Assembly (NCBI RefSeq): GCF_000968375.1
Contig: NZ_CP009933.1
Span: 3,782,001-3,846,000, forward strand
From: Clostridium scatologenes
GTDB lineage: Bacteria > Bacillota > Clostridia > Clostridiales > Clostridiaceae
Direction of reading: 5' to 3'
DNA: 64,000 nucleotides
Shown: positions 36,920 to 46,341 of the stretch, piece by piece
Position numbering within the stretch: position 1 is the stretch's first letter
Layout of the letters: each line of letters begins with the position of its first letter
Made by a program: the position numbers and the translations under genes
The notes under the pieces: generated by a model
What the model was told of the DNA's origin: nothing
Seen by the model: the letters and a program-made list of their open reading frames with translations, nothing else
Databases searched by the model: none

Positions 36920-39592
36920 ATGAGACATATATTTGAAAACGAAGAAGATTTTAGACAACACTTTAAATTTTTATCTTATATTTCTGTCCCATTTTTTTTA
37001 ATACACAGTAATGATACTATAAAAGAATATAATTCTCCCGCTGTTGAAATGCTTCATACTATTTACATGGATGAAAATATAAAAACTTTTAATTCTAAAT
37101 TTGCCAATATTTTATGGTTCATTGAAGAGGATTTTATTAAGTTTAAAACAAGCATTAAACAAAATAAAATTTTTGTCAAAGAAGTAAAACTAAATAATAT
37201 TACCTGGAAATTTAATGGGCAATTTATAAAACATAATGATTCAATATTTTTAATTATAAATTATCGCCTGCAAAAAGATGAATACACAAAAAAAGCTTTA
37301 CAGTTAGCTGCCATAGCTAATGCATCTGAAGATGCTATAATAGGAAAAACTTTAGATGGTAAAATAATAAGCTGGAATAAGGCCGCTGAAAGGATTTTTG
37401 GATATAGTGAGCAAGAACTTTTAGGTAAAAAATTTTCTATATTAGATAATAATGAAAATAATAAAATTTTATACAGTACAATAAGCAAAAATGGAGTTAA
37501 AAACTATGAAATAGAAACTATAAATAAAAATAATGAAGTAATATATTTATCCATAAGCATATCACCTGTTAAAAATTATAGTGGAGATACTGTATGTGAC
37601 TCTGTTATTGCTCGAGATATAACTGAAAATAAAAAGCTTCATAAAGAATTATATAATAGCGAAAAAAAATTCAGAAGTATATATGAACAATCTCCTATAG
37701 GAATAGAGCTTTTTGATGCTGATGGAGAAGTTATATCTTCAAATGAATCCTTCTGCAAGATGTTTAACTTAGATGATATAAAAGAATTCAAATATTCTAA
37801 TTTCTTTAATACTCCTCATATTTATGAAAGTGTAAAAAATAGAATTAAAAATAAAAAAACTTCTCGTGTCACTTGCAAATATAAATTAACTCAGCGCGCT
37901 GACTTTGAAACAAATAAAAATAGGATTTATTATTTTGATATTGTAACTGCTCCTATACTAAATGAAAAAAAAGATTTAACTGCAATTTTATTACAAGTAC
38001 AAGACATTACCAAAATTAAAACTGTAGAAAAAAAAGTTCAAAATTTCACTAATTTATCTGACGATATATTCTCTATCTTTGATTATGATGGTAAGTTCCT
38101 CCAAATAAGTGCTGGCATGAACAAAATTTTGGAATGGAATGAAAAAGATGCTCTATATAAAAACTTTAAAGACTTTGTTCATCCTGATGATATTCAAGGT
38201 TGTGTAAACGATTTTTCGTATTTGTTAAAATATGGTAGGCACATATTTAAAAATAGATGCATTTGTAAAAATGGAAACTATAAATGGATTGAATGGAACT
38301 CATTCGTAATAAAAGAATATAGTCTTATTTATTCTATTGGGAGAGATATAACTAAGAGAATGGAAAATGAAGAAGAACTAAAAAAGGCCAAAATTGCAGC
38401 TGAAGAAGCCAATATTGAAAAAAGTAGATTTTTAGCTAATATGAGTCATGAAATAAGAACTCCAATAAATGGAATAATGGGTATGACAGATTTAACTTTG
38501 ATGACAGAATTGACAAATGAGCAAAGAGAATATTTAAATATGGTAAAATCTTCTTCAAAACACTTACTAGATATAATAAATGATATTTTAGATATATCTA
38601 AAATTGAATCTGGGAAATTTAAACTTGACTTAGTACCTTTTAACCTTGAAGAGAGGATTTCCAAAATGGTTAAAAATATCTCTGTCCTTGCTTATAAAAA
38701 GTTTATTGAAGTTATGTATTTTATTGATCCTAATATTAGCGAAGGTAATATTATAGGTGATCCTTCAAAATTGGACCAAATATTAATGAATTTGCTAAGC
38801 AATGCTATTAAGTTTACAGACAGAGGAAATATAATAGTCTGCGCCAAAAAAGTTGAAGGACCTAAAGATAAAATTAAAATTCAATTTTCTGTTAGCGATA
38901 CTGGAATTGGAATTCCTGAAGATAAAATGGACAGGCTTTTTAAAACCTTTAGTCAAATAGATGATTCGTATACTAAAAAATATGGTGGTACTGGATTGGG
39001 ACTTTCAATATCCAAAAACCTTGTAAATATGATGAACGGCAATATATGGGTAACAAGTAAACATAATCAAGGAAGTTGTTTCTATTTTACCGCAGAATTT
39101 TCTGAGGATGAAAATTCATCAAAATGTTTTTTAGAAGATGATAATGAAATTACAAGTACTGTAAAATACACAAAAAAAGTAACAACAAATATAAAACAAG
39201 TTAATAACTCTAAAAACATTTTAATTGTAGATGACAACGAAATAAACCAAAGATTTATTTCTACCCTAATAAGTAAGAGAGGTTATAATTATTTTACTGC
39301 TTTCGATGGCATTGAAGCTTTAAACTTATTAAATCAAGTAAACAAAATTGATCTAATTCTTATGGATATTCAAATGCCTAATTTAAATGGACTAAACACA
39401 ACTAAACGCATTCGCAATATAGAAACAGATACCAAAAATCATATTCCAATTATAGCAATGACAGCCTATGCCATGATAGGCGATAGGGAAAAATTTTTAT
39501 CAGCAGGAATGGATGATTATATTTCTAAACCAATTGACTATACTACACTTTATAAATTAATAGATAAATTTCTTTCCAATAACTTAACATAA
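36920..39592 (+). CDS. Soluble hybrid histidine kinase with PAS domains
   Basis: 890 residues without membrane helices. In order: a degenerate PAS (about 20-115), three PAS/PAC units (about 130-235, 245-370, 375-490), a short coiled coil, HisKA with F-L-A-N-M-S-H-E-I-R-T-P (phosphorylated His near 516), HATPase with N-L-L-S-N-A-I-K-F-T, D-T-G-I-G-I-P and G-G-T-G-L-G-L-S, and a C-terminal receiver with I-L-I-V-D-D-N-E and L-M-D-I-Q-M-P (phospho-Asp near 817). There is no output domain, so it must pass the phosphate on to another protein. The start is fixed by an in-frame stop 33 bases upstream. Confidence 0.93.
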   Translation: MRHIFENEEDFRQHFKFLSYISVPFFLIHSNDTIKEYNSPAVEMLHTIYMDENIKTFNSKFANILWFIEEDFIKFKTSIKQNKIFVKEVKLNNITWKFNGQFIKHNDSIFLIINYRLQKDEYTKKALQLAAIANASEDAIIGKTLDGKIISWNKAAERIFGYSEQELLGKKFSILDNNENNKILYSTISKNGVKNYEIETINKNNEVIYLSISISPVKNYSGDTVCDSVIARDITENKKLHKELYNSEKKFRSIYEQSPIGIELFDADGEVISSNESFCKMFNLDDIKEFKYSNFFNTPHIYESVKNRIKNKKTSRVTCKYKLTQRADFETNKNRIYYFDIVTAPILNEKKDLTAILLQVQDITKIKTVEKKVQNFTNLSDDIFSIFDYDGKFLQISAGMNKILEWNEKDALYKNFKDFVHPDDIQGCVNDFSYLLKYGRHIFKNRCICKNGNYKWIEWNSFVIKEYSLIYSIGRDITKRMENEEELKKAKIAAEEANIEKSRFLANMSHEIRTPINGIMGMTDLTLMTELTNEQREYLNMVKSSSKHLLDIINDILDISKIESGKFKLDLVPFNLEERISKMVKNISVLAYKKFIEVMYFIDPNISEGNIIGDPSKLDQILMNLLSNAIKFTDRGNIIVCAKKVEGPKDKIKIQFSVSDTGIGIPEDKMDRLFKTFSQIDDSYTKKYGGTGLGLSISKNLVNMMNGNIWVTSKHNQGSCFYFTAEFSEDENSSKCFLEDDNEITSTVKYTKKVTTNIKQVNNSKNILIVDDNEINQRFISTLISKRGYNYFTAFDGIEALNLLNQVNKIDLILMDIQMPNLNGLNTTKRIRNIETDTKNHIPIIAMTAYAMIGDREKFLSAGMDDYISKPIDYTTLYKLIDKFLSNNLT

Positions 39593-39593
39593 G

Positions 39594-39717
39594 TCGCAAG
39601 TTAAGAGTTAATAATTAAGAATTAATAGTTAAGGATGATTTTTTGTAGTGTAACGGAAAAAATCCACATTAACTATTAATTCTTCATTCTTAACTATTAA
39701 CTAAAAATATTGTGTCT
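39594..39717. repeat. Palindromic MITE-like repeat, copy at 39.6 kb
   Basis: Imperfect inverted arms of about 44 bases (39601-39644 and 39657-39700) surround a 12-base centre. The element begins directly behind the hybrid-kinase stop. The same two arms occur in reverse orientation at 58.1-58.3 kb, and part of one arm at 1.3 kb. Ends share TCGCAAGTTAAGAG on one side and TTTTTAGTTAATAG with a nearby GACACAA on the other. No coding capacity. Confidence 0.75.
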
Positions 39718-39733
39718 CATAATTTTTAAACTG

Positions 39734-40897
39734 TTAAAGTTTAAACTTTTCTGTGACCTTATTTAATTTTGATGAAATTTTGTCAAGTTTTTCTAAACTC
39801 TTAGATACTTTTTCAACAGCTTCATATTGTTCTGTCACAGAAGCAGATATTTCTTGTGTTGCTGCTACTGATTTTTGTGTAATATCAGATATATTTGTTA
39901 TGAAACTAATAGCTATTTCCTTGTTTTCATCTACTTTATTAATACTTGATGCCTGACATTCTACTTGTCTCATTGTATTTTTAACTGCCTTTCCAGTTGA
40001 AAAAAATGATTTTTCAGCTTCTGCCATAGCAGAATTAGCTTCTTCAATGGCTTTGTTACTATGTTCCATATTCAATTTAGTATTTTCTATTTCACCTTGT
40101 ATATCTTTCACTATTTTTTCTATTTGTTTTGCAGAATTTGTTGTTTCTTCAGATAGTTTTCTTATTTCATCTGCAACTATAGCAAATCCTCTTCCAGCAT
40201 CACCAGCTCTTGCTGCTTCTATCGCTGCATTAAGTGCTAAAAGATTAGTTTGGCTTGCAATTGATTCTATAGCATTAACAATTTCACCAATATCTCCTGA
40301 CTTATTAGATAAATAATCCACATTGTTAGATATCTTTTTTACACTGCTATTATTTATTTCAAACTTTTCTATAAGCTTCTTCATTGCTTCCATACCCATT
40401 AAATTAATTTTTTGAGTCGCCTTAGATAACTTTCTAACCCTGTCAGATCCTTGTACTGCTATTTTTATTTCCTCAGCTAAACTTGATAATTTTTCATTTC
40501 CACTCTCAGAATTCTTTGCTTCTTCCACTGACATTTTTGATATCTCTTCTATTGTGGCAATTAAATTTTCAATTGAAGATACTGCTTCTTTACTTGATGT
40601 ATAAACTTCTTTATAATATTCTGAAATATCCTCTGAATTTTCCTTAATAATTTTAGCTATACTTCTAAGCCTCTCTCTTAAACTATAAACAGACTTCACC
40701 ATATTGCTAGTTTCACTTTTTCCATTTAAGAAAAACTGCAATTCATTAGTTTTTTGTTGAACTGTTAAATCTAAATCAGCAGTCACATTAATAATTTCTG
40801 TTGCTATCTTTATTGGCTTTATAAATTTATTATGAATCAGCATCAAAATTATACATTGAATTATAACAAAAGCCATAAACAATAAAAGTATTTTCAT
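39734..40897 (-). CDS. Methyl-accepting chemotaxis protein without extracellular sensor
   Basis: 387 residues. A single N-terminal helix (about 2-22) leads directly into a cytoplasmic linker and the methyl-accepting signalling domain, with the conserved hairpin tip Q-T-N-L-L-A-L-N-A-A-I-E-A-A-R-A-G-D-A-G-R-G near residue 220. No periplasmic ligand domain exists, so the input is either intracellular or a partner protein. GGGGGATGG sits before the chosen ATG; an upstream start 16 codons earlier lacks such a site. Confidence 0.9.
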   Translation of the reverse strand: MKILLLFMAFVIIQCIILMLIHNKFIKPIKIATEIINVTADLDLTVQQKTNELQFFLNGKSETSNMVKSVYSLRERLRSIAKIIKENSEDISEYYKEVYTSSKEAVSSIENLIATIEEISKMSVEEAKNSESGNEKLSSLAEEIKIAVQGSDRVRKLSKATQKINLMGMEAMKKLIEKFEINNSSVKKISNNVDYLSNKSGDIGEIVNAIESIASQTNLLALNAAIEAARAGDAGRGFAIVADEIRKLSEETTNSAKQIEKIVKDIQGEIENTKLNMEHSNKAIEEANSAMAEAEKSFFSTGKAVKNTMRQVECQASSINKVDENKEIAISFITNISDITQKSVAATQEISASVTEQYEAVEKVSKSLEKLDKISSKLNKVTEKFKL

Positions 40898-41066
40898 TTT
40901 ACCATCCCCCATATCTCCTATAATTATCCAAATTAATAATAACACAATTTGGATAAAATTTCATAAAATTCACTAATTCTAATACATAAAGTTTCAATAT
41001 TTATTAAATTCAAACTATTTTATATTAATATGTTGTTTAGTGACAATGAAGATGGTATGTTATAGG

Positions 41067-41582
41067 CTACTTATTCCATTTTTTATACAAATCAGGTCTT
41101 TCATTTTTTAAAACATTATAAAATTTATCTATCACACCTAAATTTTTTAAATCTCTTATCATAAGTTCAGGATATTTTACTGTCTTTATAAGTTGCATAG
41201 AAGGATCTATAACCTTTACTTTTTCATCTTTAGTTACATATATATGGACTCCTCTCATATCTAATCTTTTAAATCCAAGCTTTTTAAACTCTTCAACCAT
41301 TCCTATTAAATTCAATATTAAATTCTTGCTTAATCCATACTTTTTTATATAAGTATTTAAATCATATCCATCTACATATTCTCTTATCATATTTTTTCCT
41401 TTTCTTTCATATACTCTTGGAAAATAACTACTTCCTTCAGCTATTTTTAAAACTTTATACTCTTCCAAACATCTATCTTCTCTTTTGCATATTTTTATTA
41501 CTTTTCCATCAGGCATTAAATACACTTTTCCATTCTTCCCATGTCCTAAATATTTATATTTACTCACATCAATACAACTCAT
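41067..41582 (-). CDS. Small protein-kinase-like protein
   Basis: 171 residues with a reduced kinase fold: glycine loop G-H-G-K-N-G-K-V-Y, ATP Lys in V-I-K-I-C-K, catalytic-loop variant L-D-M-R-G-V-H-I-Y-V in place of H-R-D-L-K-P-x-N, and V-I-D-P-S in place of D-F-G. It resembles the small clostridial and bacillar kinase-like proteins of the YrzF type. It diverges from the spore genes cwlJ-gerQ, which hints at a role in sporulation or germination. The start is the ATG after AAGGGAG, eight codons inside the longest frame. Confidence 0.75.
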   Translation of the reverse strand: MSCIDVSKYKYLGHGKNGKVYLMPDGKVIKICKREDRCLEEYKVLKIAEGSSYFPRVYERKGKNMIREYVDGYDLNTYIKKYGLSKNLILNLIGMVEEFKKLGFKRLDMRGVHIYVTKDEKVKVIDPSMQLIKTVKYPELMIRDLKNLGVIDKFYNVLKNERPDLYKKWNK

Positions 41583-41765
41583 AGTTGTTTTCTCCCTTCT
41601 TCCCAAAATTTCATAATCTTCTTTTATTAATATATTTACTTAATGTGAGAAATGTACTTAGTTATCCTAATAATTAAAAATATAATAATCTTATTAAAAA
41701 TGTAACAATTACCATATATGTGAATAAACTATTATTATAGTGAGAATAATCGAGGTGAATAATAT

Positions 41766-42206
41766 ATGGCTTATTCAGATAGAGAATTGTTAGCAAGATT
41801 AATTAAATGTGAAGCTGGTGGCGAAGGCGAAAATGGCATGAAAGCTGTTGCTACTTCTATTATGAATAGAGTAAGAGTTCCATATGGTGAGTATCATAGA
41901 ATCGGTCAAGGAGATCTTAGAAAAATAATTTATCAAAAGGGTCAATATGATTGTATGCGTTCAGTTTTAGGTGGTGTTGCAAATCCTCAGACAATTTGGG
42001 CAAATCCACCAGAACAAATACATTATGATATTGCAGATTGGGCCTTAGCAGGAAATAGATTATTTCCAATAGGTTATTCGTTATGGTACTTCAATCCATT
42101 TGCTCCTTGTCCATATACTTTCCCATATAACGGAAGTGGTAGTTTCCAAATAAAAGTAGTAAAACACTGTTTCTATAATCCAACTGAACTCTATGCTAAG
42201 ACCTAA
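41766..42206 (+). CDS. cwlJ: CwlJ-like spore cortex-lytic hydrolase
   Basis: 146 residues of the SleB/CwlJ hydrolase family, which degrades spore cortex peptidoglycan during germination. It begins with Y-S-D-R-E-L-L-A-R-L-I-K-C-E-A-G-G-E-G, where the Glu is the predicted catalytic residue, then A-V-A-T-S-I-M-N-R-V and the aromatic W-Y-F-N-P-F. It lacks a signal peptide and a peptidoglycan-binding domain, as CwlJ does and SleB does not. A gerQ-like gene follows 65 bases later, the same pairing as in B. subtilis. Confidence 0.92.
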   Translation: MAYSDRELLARLIKCEAGGEGENGMKAVATSIMNRVRVPYGEYHRIGQGDLRKIIYQKGQYDCMRSVLGGVANPQTIWANPPEQIHYDIADWALAGNRLFPIGYSLWYFNPFAPCPYTFPYNGSGSFQIKVVKHCFYNPTELYAKT

Positions 42207-42271
42207 AATTAAACCATATGTTTATTTTCATAAATAATAAAATAAAAAATTTTATATAAGGAGGTTTATTT

Positions 42272-42619
42272 ATGTTTCCTCAGTATTGTTTTAATTGCTT
42301 TAATCCTTACGCAATGGACTATGATTCTCCCAATACTTTTAACTTCCGTCAACAACAGCCAACCACCCAAGATCAAGGTTTTGAACAAGCTCCTGGTTCA
42401 CCAATAGCTCAAGATATTCAATATACACAAGGATACTTAAGAACACAAATAGGTAAAAGAGTTAGGGTATTTTTCTTAATTGGAACTAATATAGTACAAG
42501 ATAGGGAAGGAATTTTAACAGATGTTGGAATTAGTTATATTATTCTAAAAGAAACAGGAACAAACATTAATGTATTATGTGATATCTATGCAATTAAATT
42601 TGTAAATATATTTCCTTAA
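42272..42619 (+). CDS. gerQ: GerQ-like spore coat protein
   Basis: 115 residues: a Gln- and Pro-rich N-terminal half (F-R-Q-Q-Q-P-T-T-Q-D-Q-G-F-E-Q), then the conserved end Y-L-R-T-Q-I-G-K-R-V-R-V-x-F-L-I-G-T, G-x-L-x-D-V-G and the D-I-Y-A-I-K-F-V C-terminus. In B. subtilis GerQ is cross-linked in the coat and is needed to place CwlJ. It is shorter than the 181-residue B. subtilis protein. AAGGAGG precedes the ATG. Confidence 0.87.
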   Translation: MFPQYCFNCFNPYAMDYDSPNTFNFRQQQPTTQDQGFEQAPGSPIAQDIQYTQGYLRTQIGKRVRVFFLIGTNIVQDREGILTDVGISYIILKETGTNINVLCDIYAIKFVNIFP

Positions 42620-42639
42620 AATATGTAATAAAATATACA

Positions 42640-42679
42640 TAGACTTTAAATACAATTTCAAATTGCATTTAAAGTCTAT
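42640..42679. terminator. Hairpin between convergent gerQ and gcvT
   Basis: AGACTTTAAAT and ATTTAAAGTCT arms continue into CAATTT/AAATTG with one mismatch. T-runs are weak on both sides, but the place between two converging genes fits a shared terminator. Confidence 0.6.
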
Positions 42680-42708
42680 TGCAATATTATAATAACTAGC
42701 TATTAAAA

Positions 42709-43788
42709 TCATCTTATTACTTTAGCTTTAACTAAATCATTCATATTCTTAATAAATATTGTAGTTCCTAATTTGGAATATTTTAGATCCACTAAAGCTA
42801 AACCCAAATTTTTTTTCTTCTTAGGTGAAAAACGTTCTGTAGCAACTATACCTACTTTTTCTCCATCAAAAATAACATTAGAACCAGAAATTTCACTGCT
42901 GCATTTATCTCCTGTCTCAAATTTTACAATCTTTCTTTTAATTCCTTTTTCACTTTCTTTTTTCAATGCATTCTTACCAATAAAATCACTCTTTCTTAAA
43001 TTAACATAAGTTTTTAACCCCGCTTCAAATGGAGTTATATCTTCCAAGAGTTCATCTCCAAAAGGAGGTAAATTAGAATCTAACCTTAATGCATCTCTCA
43101 CACTTAATCCTGCAGGTTTTATGCCTTCTTCTCTTCCTACCTTTAATATACTATTCCAAAGTAATTTTAAGTCTTCCGGGAATATATAAATCTCAAATCC
43201 ATCTTCTCCTGTGTAACCAGTTCTAGAGAGAAGACACTTTGTCCCACAGATGCTTACATCTCTTCTAAAGCTCAAATATTTAATTTCTTTAAGATCTATA
43301 TCAGTTAATTTTTGCAGTATAGTCTCTGATTTAGGTCCCTGCAATGCAAGCTGACAGATTTCATTTGAAATATTAATAATACTTACATCATGTTTATTCT
43401 TTTTATTTATAAGCCATTTAAAAATTCTTTTTACATTTCCCGAATTAACAGTAATTAGATAATTGCTATCGCTTAATTTATATAACAATACTATCTCAAT
43501 AACCGCACCATAAGGGTAACACATAAGAGTATACATAGCTCTATTTTCTTCTAAATTTTCAATATCATTAGTTACTAAATTTTGAATAAAATGAAAGGCA
43601 TCCTTACCTTTTATTTGAATTTTTCCTACATGTGAAATATCAAATAATCCTGCTTTTTTTCTTACGGCCTTATATTCTTCCACTACTCCTTCAAATTGCA
43701 TAGGTAAAGCCCAGCCTGCAATTTTGCCTATTTTTCCACCATATTCTTCATAAACATTATATAGTGGAGTTTTCTTCAACGCTTCCAT
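42709..43788 (-). CDS. gcvT: Aminomethyltransferase, glycine cleavage T protein
   Basis: Transfers the methylene group from lipoyl-bound aminomethyl to tetrahydrofolate and releases ammonia. The 359 residues show T-P-L-Y-x-x-Y, the folate-binding G-W-A-L-P-M-Q-F and G-L-F-D-I-S-H-V-G-K-I, V-T-N-D-I, R-T-G-Y-T-G-E-D-G-F-E-I-Y and G-L-x-V-R-D-A-L-R-L-D. AGGAGG precedes the ATG. It stands alone: no gcvH, gcvPA or gcvPB follows in the same direction. It is expected to be induced by glycine through the riboswitch upstream. Confidence 0.95.
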   Translation of the reverse strand: MEALKKTPLYNVYEEYGGKIGKIAGWALPMQFEGVVEEYKAVRKKAGLFDISHVGKIQIKGKDAFHFIQNLVTNDIENLEENRAMYTLMCYPYGAVIEIVLLYKLSDSNYLITVNSGNVKRIFKWLINKKNKHDVSIINISNEICQLALQGPKSETILQKLTDIDLKEIKYLSFRRDVSICGTKCLLSRTGYTGEDGFEIYIFPEDLKLLWNSILKVGREEGIKPAGLSVRDALRLDSNLPPFGDELLEDITPFEAGLKTYVNLRKSDFIGKNALKKESEKGIKRKIVKFETGDKCSSEISGSNVIFDGEKVGIVATERFSPKKKKNLGLALVDLKYSKLGTTIFIKNMNDLVKAKVIR

Positions 43789-43811
43789 ACTGTTACCTCC
43801 TATGTATTCAT

Positions 43812-43866
43812 AATAATAAAAAAAGGACCATTAGACATATTACTTATAAACGCCCACATGATCCTC
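43812..43866 (-). terminator. Riboswitch-controlled terminator before gcvT
   Basis: On the minus strand AGGATCAT pairs with ATGGTCCT (two G-U pairs) over a 26-base loop, followed by TTTTTTTTATT. Its 5' arm overlaps the CAGAG of the ghost helix next to the glycine aptamer, so the two structures exclude each other. Confidence 0.75.
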
Positions 43867-44027
43867 TGTTATCCTATTTAAAAACTTCTACATTTAAGTA
43901 TAATCATAAAAGGTTAAAAATAGAATTTCAGAGTTTCGTCCTATAATGTTACATTTACCTGAAAGTTTCTATTAAACTTGTGATGTTTAACATTGCTTCT
44001 TCGGTTAACAAAAGTTATCTCACATTA
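43866..44027 (-). ncRNA. Glycine riboswitch, single aptamer with 3' ghost helix
   Basis: The minus strand has GTGAGATAAC, ACCGAAGAAGCAA, AAACTTTCAGGTAAATG and AGGACGAAACTCTG, the conserved order of the gcvT-type glycine aptamer. Behind it CTCTG and CTATTT (43934-43917) pair with AAATAG and CAGAG (43880-43866), the short stem typical of the 3' ghost aptamer in singleton riboswitches. No second full aptamer is seen. Glycine should favour read-through into gcvT (an ON switch in the known family). Confidence 0.88.
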
Positions 44028-44066
44028 TTTTCATCCGAAGTTATATACTTTTTTATTATGTAAATC

Positions 44067-44095
44067 ATTATAACACTTTTCTAATACATTTTTAA
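44067..44095 (-). promoter_or_regulatory. Promoter before the glycine riboswitch
   Basis: On the minus strand TTAAAA (44090-44095), a 17-base spacer and TATAAT (44067-44072) precede the aptamer by about 40 bases. The region 44096-44407 is very AT-rich, and I see neither a gene nor a clear signal in it. Confidence 0.6.
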
Positions 44096-44407
44096 CCCAT
44101 TTTTATGAATAAATTATAAAATTTTAGTTATATTTATAAATATCCTATTTGAAAACAATATACTTTAAATAATAATACTTAATTATGTAAGTAATATATA
44201 AATTCTACGAAAAACTATATATTTTTCATAATTGTTTTAAATAATTTTATATTTAGCAAAATGAATTTAAAATATCATTAATATTATAAATAAAACATAT
44301 AATTTTTTTTGTTTATCATTAGTATAATTATTAAATACATTTAATAATTATACTATGATTTTATATTTAACCGTAAATTATTTATAGTCGTTTTTTGATT
44401 TTTATAA

Positions 44408-46120
44408 TTACAACTTAAATCCAGATGTCATTTTAATTAGTTTCTTTGACATCTCTGATAAATGTTTTGTATTTTTCTCTATATCACTCATAGTACTAAG
44501 CTGTTCTTCTATGCTTGCACTTATATTTTCAGTACCACCAGCTATTTCACTTGAACTGCTAGCTATAGTATTAATAGCCATTTCAATTTCTTTTGTACTC
44601 TTTGCTTGCTGTTCATTAGCATTGTTTATTTGCTCTATTTGATTTACTATATCTTGTATATTATATATTATGCTTTGCATACTCTCTCCAACCTCAGATG
44701 CTTTAGTAACTCCATGAGACACCTTTACTTCAACATGCTCAAATGAATTTACAGCTGAAGCTGATTTCAACTGATTTTCTTTAACTAATTCAGATATCTG
44801 TGCTGCTGCATTATTACTTTCATCTGCAAGCTTTCTAATTTCATCAGCTACTACACTAAAGCCTTTTCCAGCTTCACCTGCACGAGCTGCTTCTATGGCT
44901 GCATTTAAAGCTAACATATTAGTTTGAGCTGAAATTCCTGTTATTATTTCAATAATTTCTCCTATTCTCTTTGAAGATATGTCAAGATCACTTATTATCA
45001 TTGACACTTCTTTTGATGAAGAAGCTATATCTGTTATAGAAGAAACAACTTCTGATATTTTTCCTGCTCCTTCTTCTGCTATTTCTTTTGCCTTTTTACT
45101 GTTTATGGAAGTATTTTTTGTTGCTACAGAAGTTGATTCAGAAAATTTAGCTACTTCTGCAAGACTTGCTGAAGTTTCTTCTGAAACAGCAGCTCCATCT
45201 GATGTACTAGAGGATATTTCTGAAACAGTACCTGCTATACTATCTAATGATTGTGTTGTTGCTGTTGTTGCATCACTTAAATTTTCACTTAAAGATGTTA
45301 CAGTTTCAGCTGAAACTGATACTTCCTTAATAATTGAATGAAGTTTGTCCATAAACATATCAAAACTTCTACTTAAATCTCCCATCTCATCTTTACTGTT
45401 ATAACCTATTCTTTGAGTTAAATCTCCATTGCTTTCAGAAATTTCCTTTAACTTCTTGGTAACTTTTTTAATTGGATTAACAGTTTCCCTTATTATAATT
45501 ACAGATAAGATCAAAGTTATAACCATACATATTACTAAAATTGATATTAATATCATTAATGTAAGACCAAAAATCTTTTTACTTTGATCATAAGTATTAT
45601 TTGCTGATTTAACATGATTATTTATAATTTCATCAAAGGATGCAGTTAATGCAGTTTTAGCTTTATCAAAATTAGCAGCATCATTAGGTCCTGAACTACC
45701 ATTAGCCCCACTTATAGCTCCTTGTTGACCAGCAGTTTTTATAAATTCATCCTTTGCTGCTATAAACTTATCATAATTATCTAATAAAGTTTTGTAATCA
45801 GCGTCACTTTTATATTCTGATAATGATTTATCAATTGATGCTACCTTATTTGCAACATCACTTTTTATAGCATTTTTTGTATTTTCATCACTTGCATCCA
45901 TTAATGAGCTACTTTTAGTTCGAATATATTCAACATTTGATTTCATGTTCTCTAACTTAACAATTGGAGCCATTCTTGATTCACTTAGTTCTTTAATCCC
46001 AATATTAACCAATGACAATTGTTTTACTGAAGCAACCCCCATTATTAGTAAAAAGACAAGAAAACTAATAGCAAGAAAACTAATTTTCTGTGCAATTTTT
46101 AAGTTTCTAAAAAAATTCAT
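44408..46120 (-). CDS. Methyl-accepting chemotaxis protein, four-helix-bundle type
   Basis: 570 residues. N-terminal helix (about 13-33), extracellular four-helix-bundle sensor (about 34-185) interrupted by a Gly/Ser/Asn-rich insert (S-G-A-N-G-S-S-G near 147), second helix (about 188-212), HAMP (about 213-267), and the methyl-accepting domain with tip Q-T-N-M-L-A-L-N-A-A-I-E-A-A near 400. The C-terminal end is S-G-F-K-L. GAGGAGGG precedes the ATG. The ligand is unknown. Confidence 0.92.
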   Translation of the reverse strand: MNFFRNLKIAQKISFLAISFLVFLLIMGVASVKQLSLVNIGIKELSESRMAPIVKLENMKSNVEYIRTKSSSLMDASDENTKNAIKSDVANKVASIDKSLSEYKSDADYKTLLDNYDKFIAAKDEFIKTAGQQGAISGANGSSGPNDAANFDKAKTALTASFDEIINNHVKSANNTYDQSKKIFGLTLMILISILVICMVITLILSVIIIRETVNPIKKVTKKLKEISESNGDLTQRIGYNSKDEMGDLSRSFDMFMDKLHSIIKEVSVSAETVTSLSENLSDATTATTQSLDSIAGTVSEISSSTSDGAAVSEETSASLAEVAKFSESTSVATKNTSINSKKAKEIAEEGAGKISEVVSSITDIASSSKEVSMIISDLDISSKRIGEIIEIITGISAQTNMLALNAAIEAARAGEAGKGFSVVADEIRKLADESNNAAAQISELVKENQLKSASAVNSFEHVEVKVSHGVTKASEVGESMQSIIYNIQDIVNQIEQINNANEQQAKSTKEIEMAINTIASSSSEIAGGTENISASIEEQLSTMSDIEKNTKHLSEMSKKLIKMTSGFKL

Positions 46121-46291
46121 GTAATTACCCTCCTCTGTATTTTTATTGTCTTTGGTACTTTATTACTTACTACTTTTTATTATATTTTAATATTGAATTG
46201 TTACAGTTAAGTTACAATTTAAACTTAACTTTAACTACTTTTCCACATTTTATATTTGTATTCCATTTAAAGGATTCTAAACATTCATTTT

Positions 46292-46332
46292 ACAAAAAAG
46301 TACTGACAAAACATATTGTCAGTACTTTTTTT
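46292..46332. terminator. Terminator of the efflux operon
   Basis: AGTACTGACAA and TTGTCAGTACT form a perfect stem with a six-base loop and T-runs on both strands, 10 bases past the permease stop. Confidence 0.88.
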
Positions 46333-46341
46333 ATTTGACAC

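Noticed and set aside
43764..43946. Plus-strand open frame across the gcvT start and leader
   Set aside because: It overlaps the riboswitch terminator and the gcvT start on the other strand, and has no ribosome-binding site.
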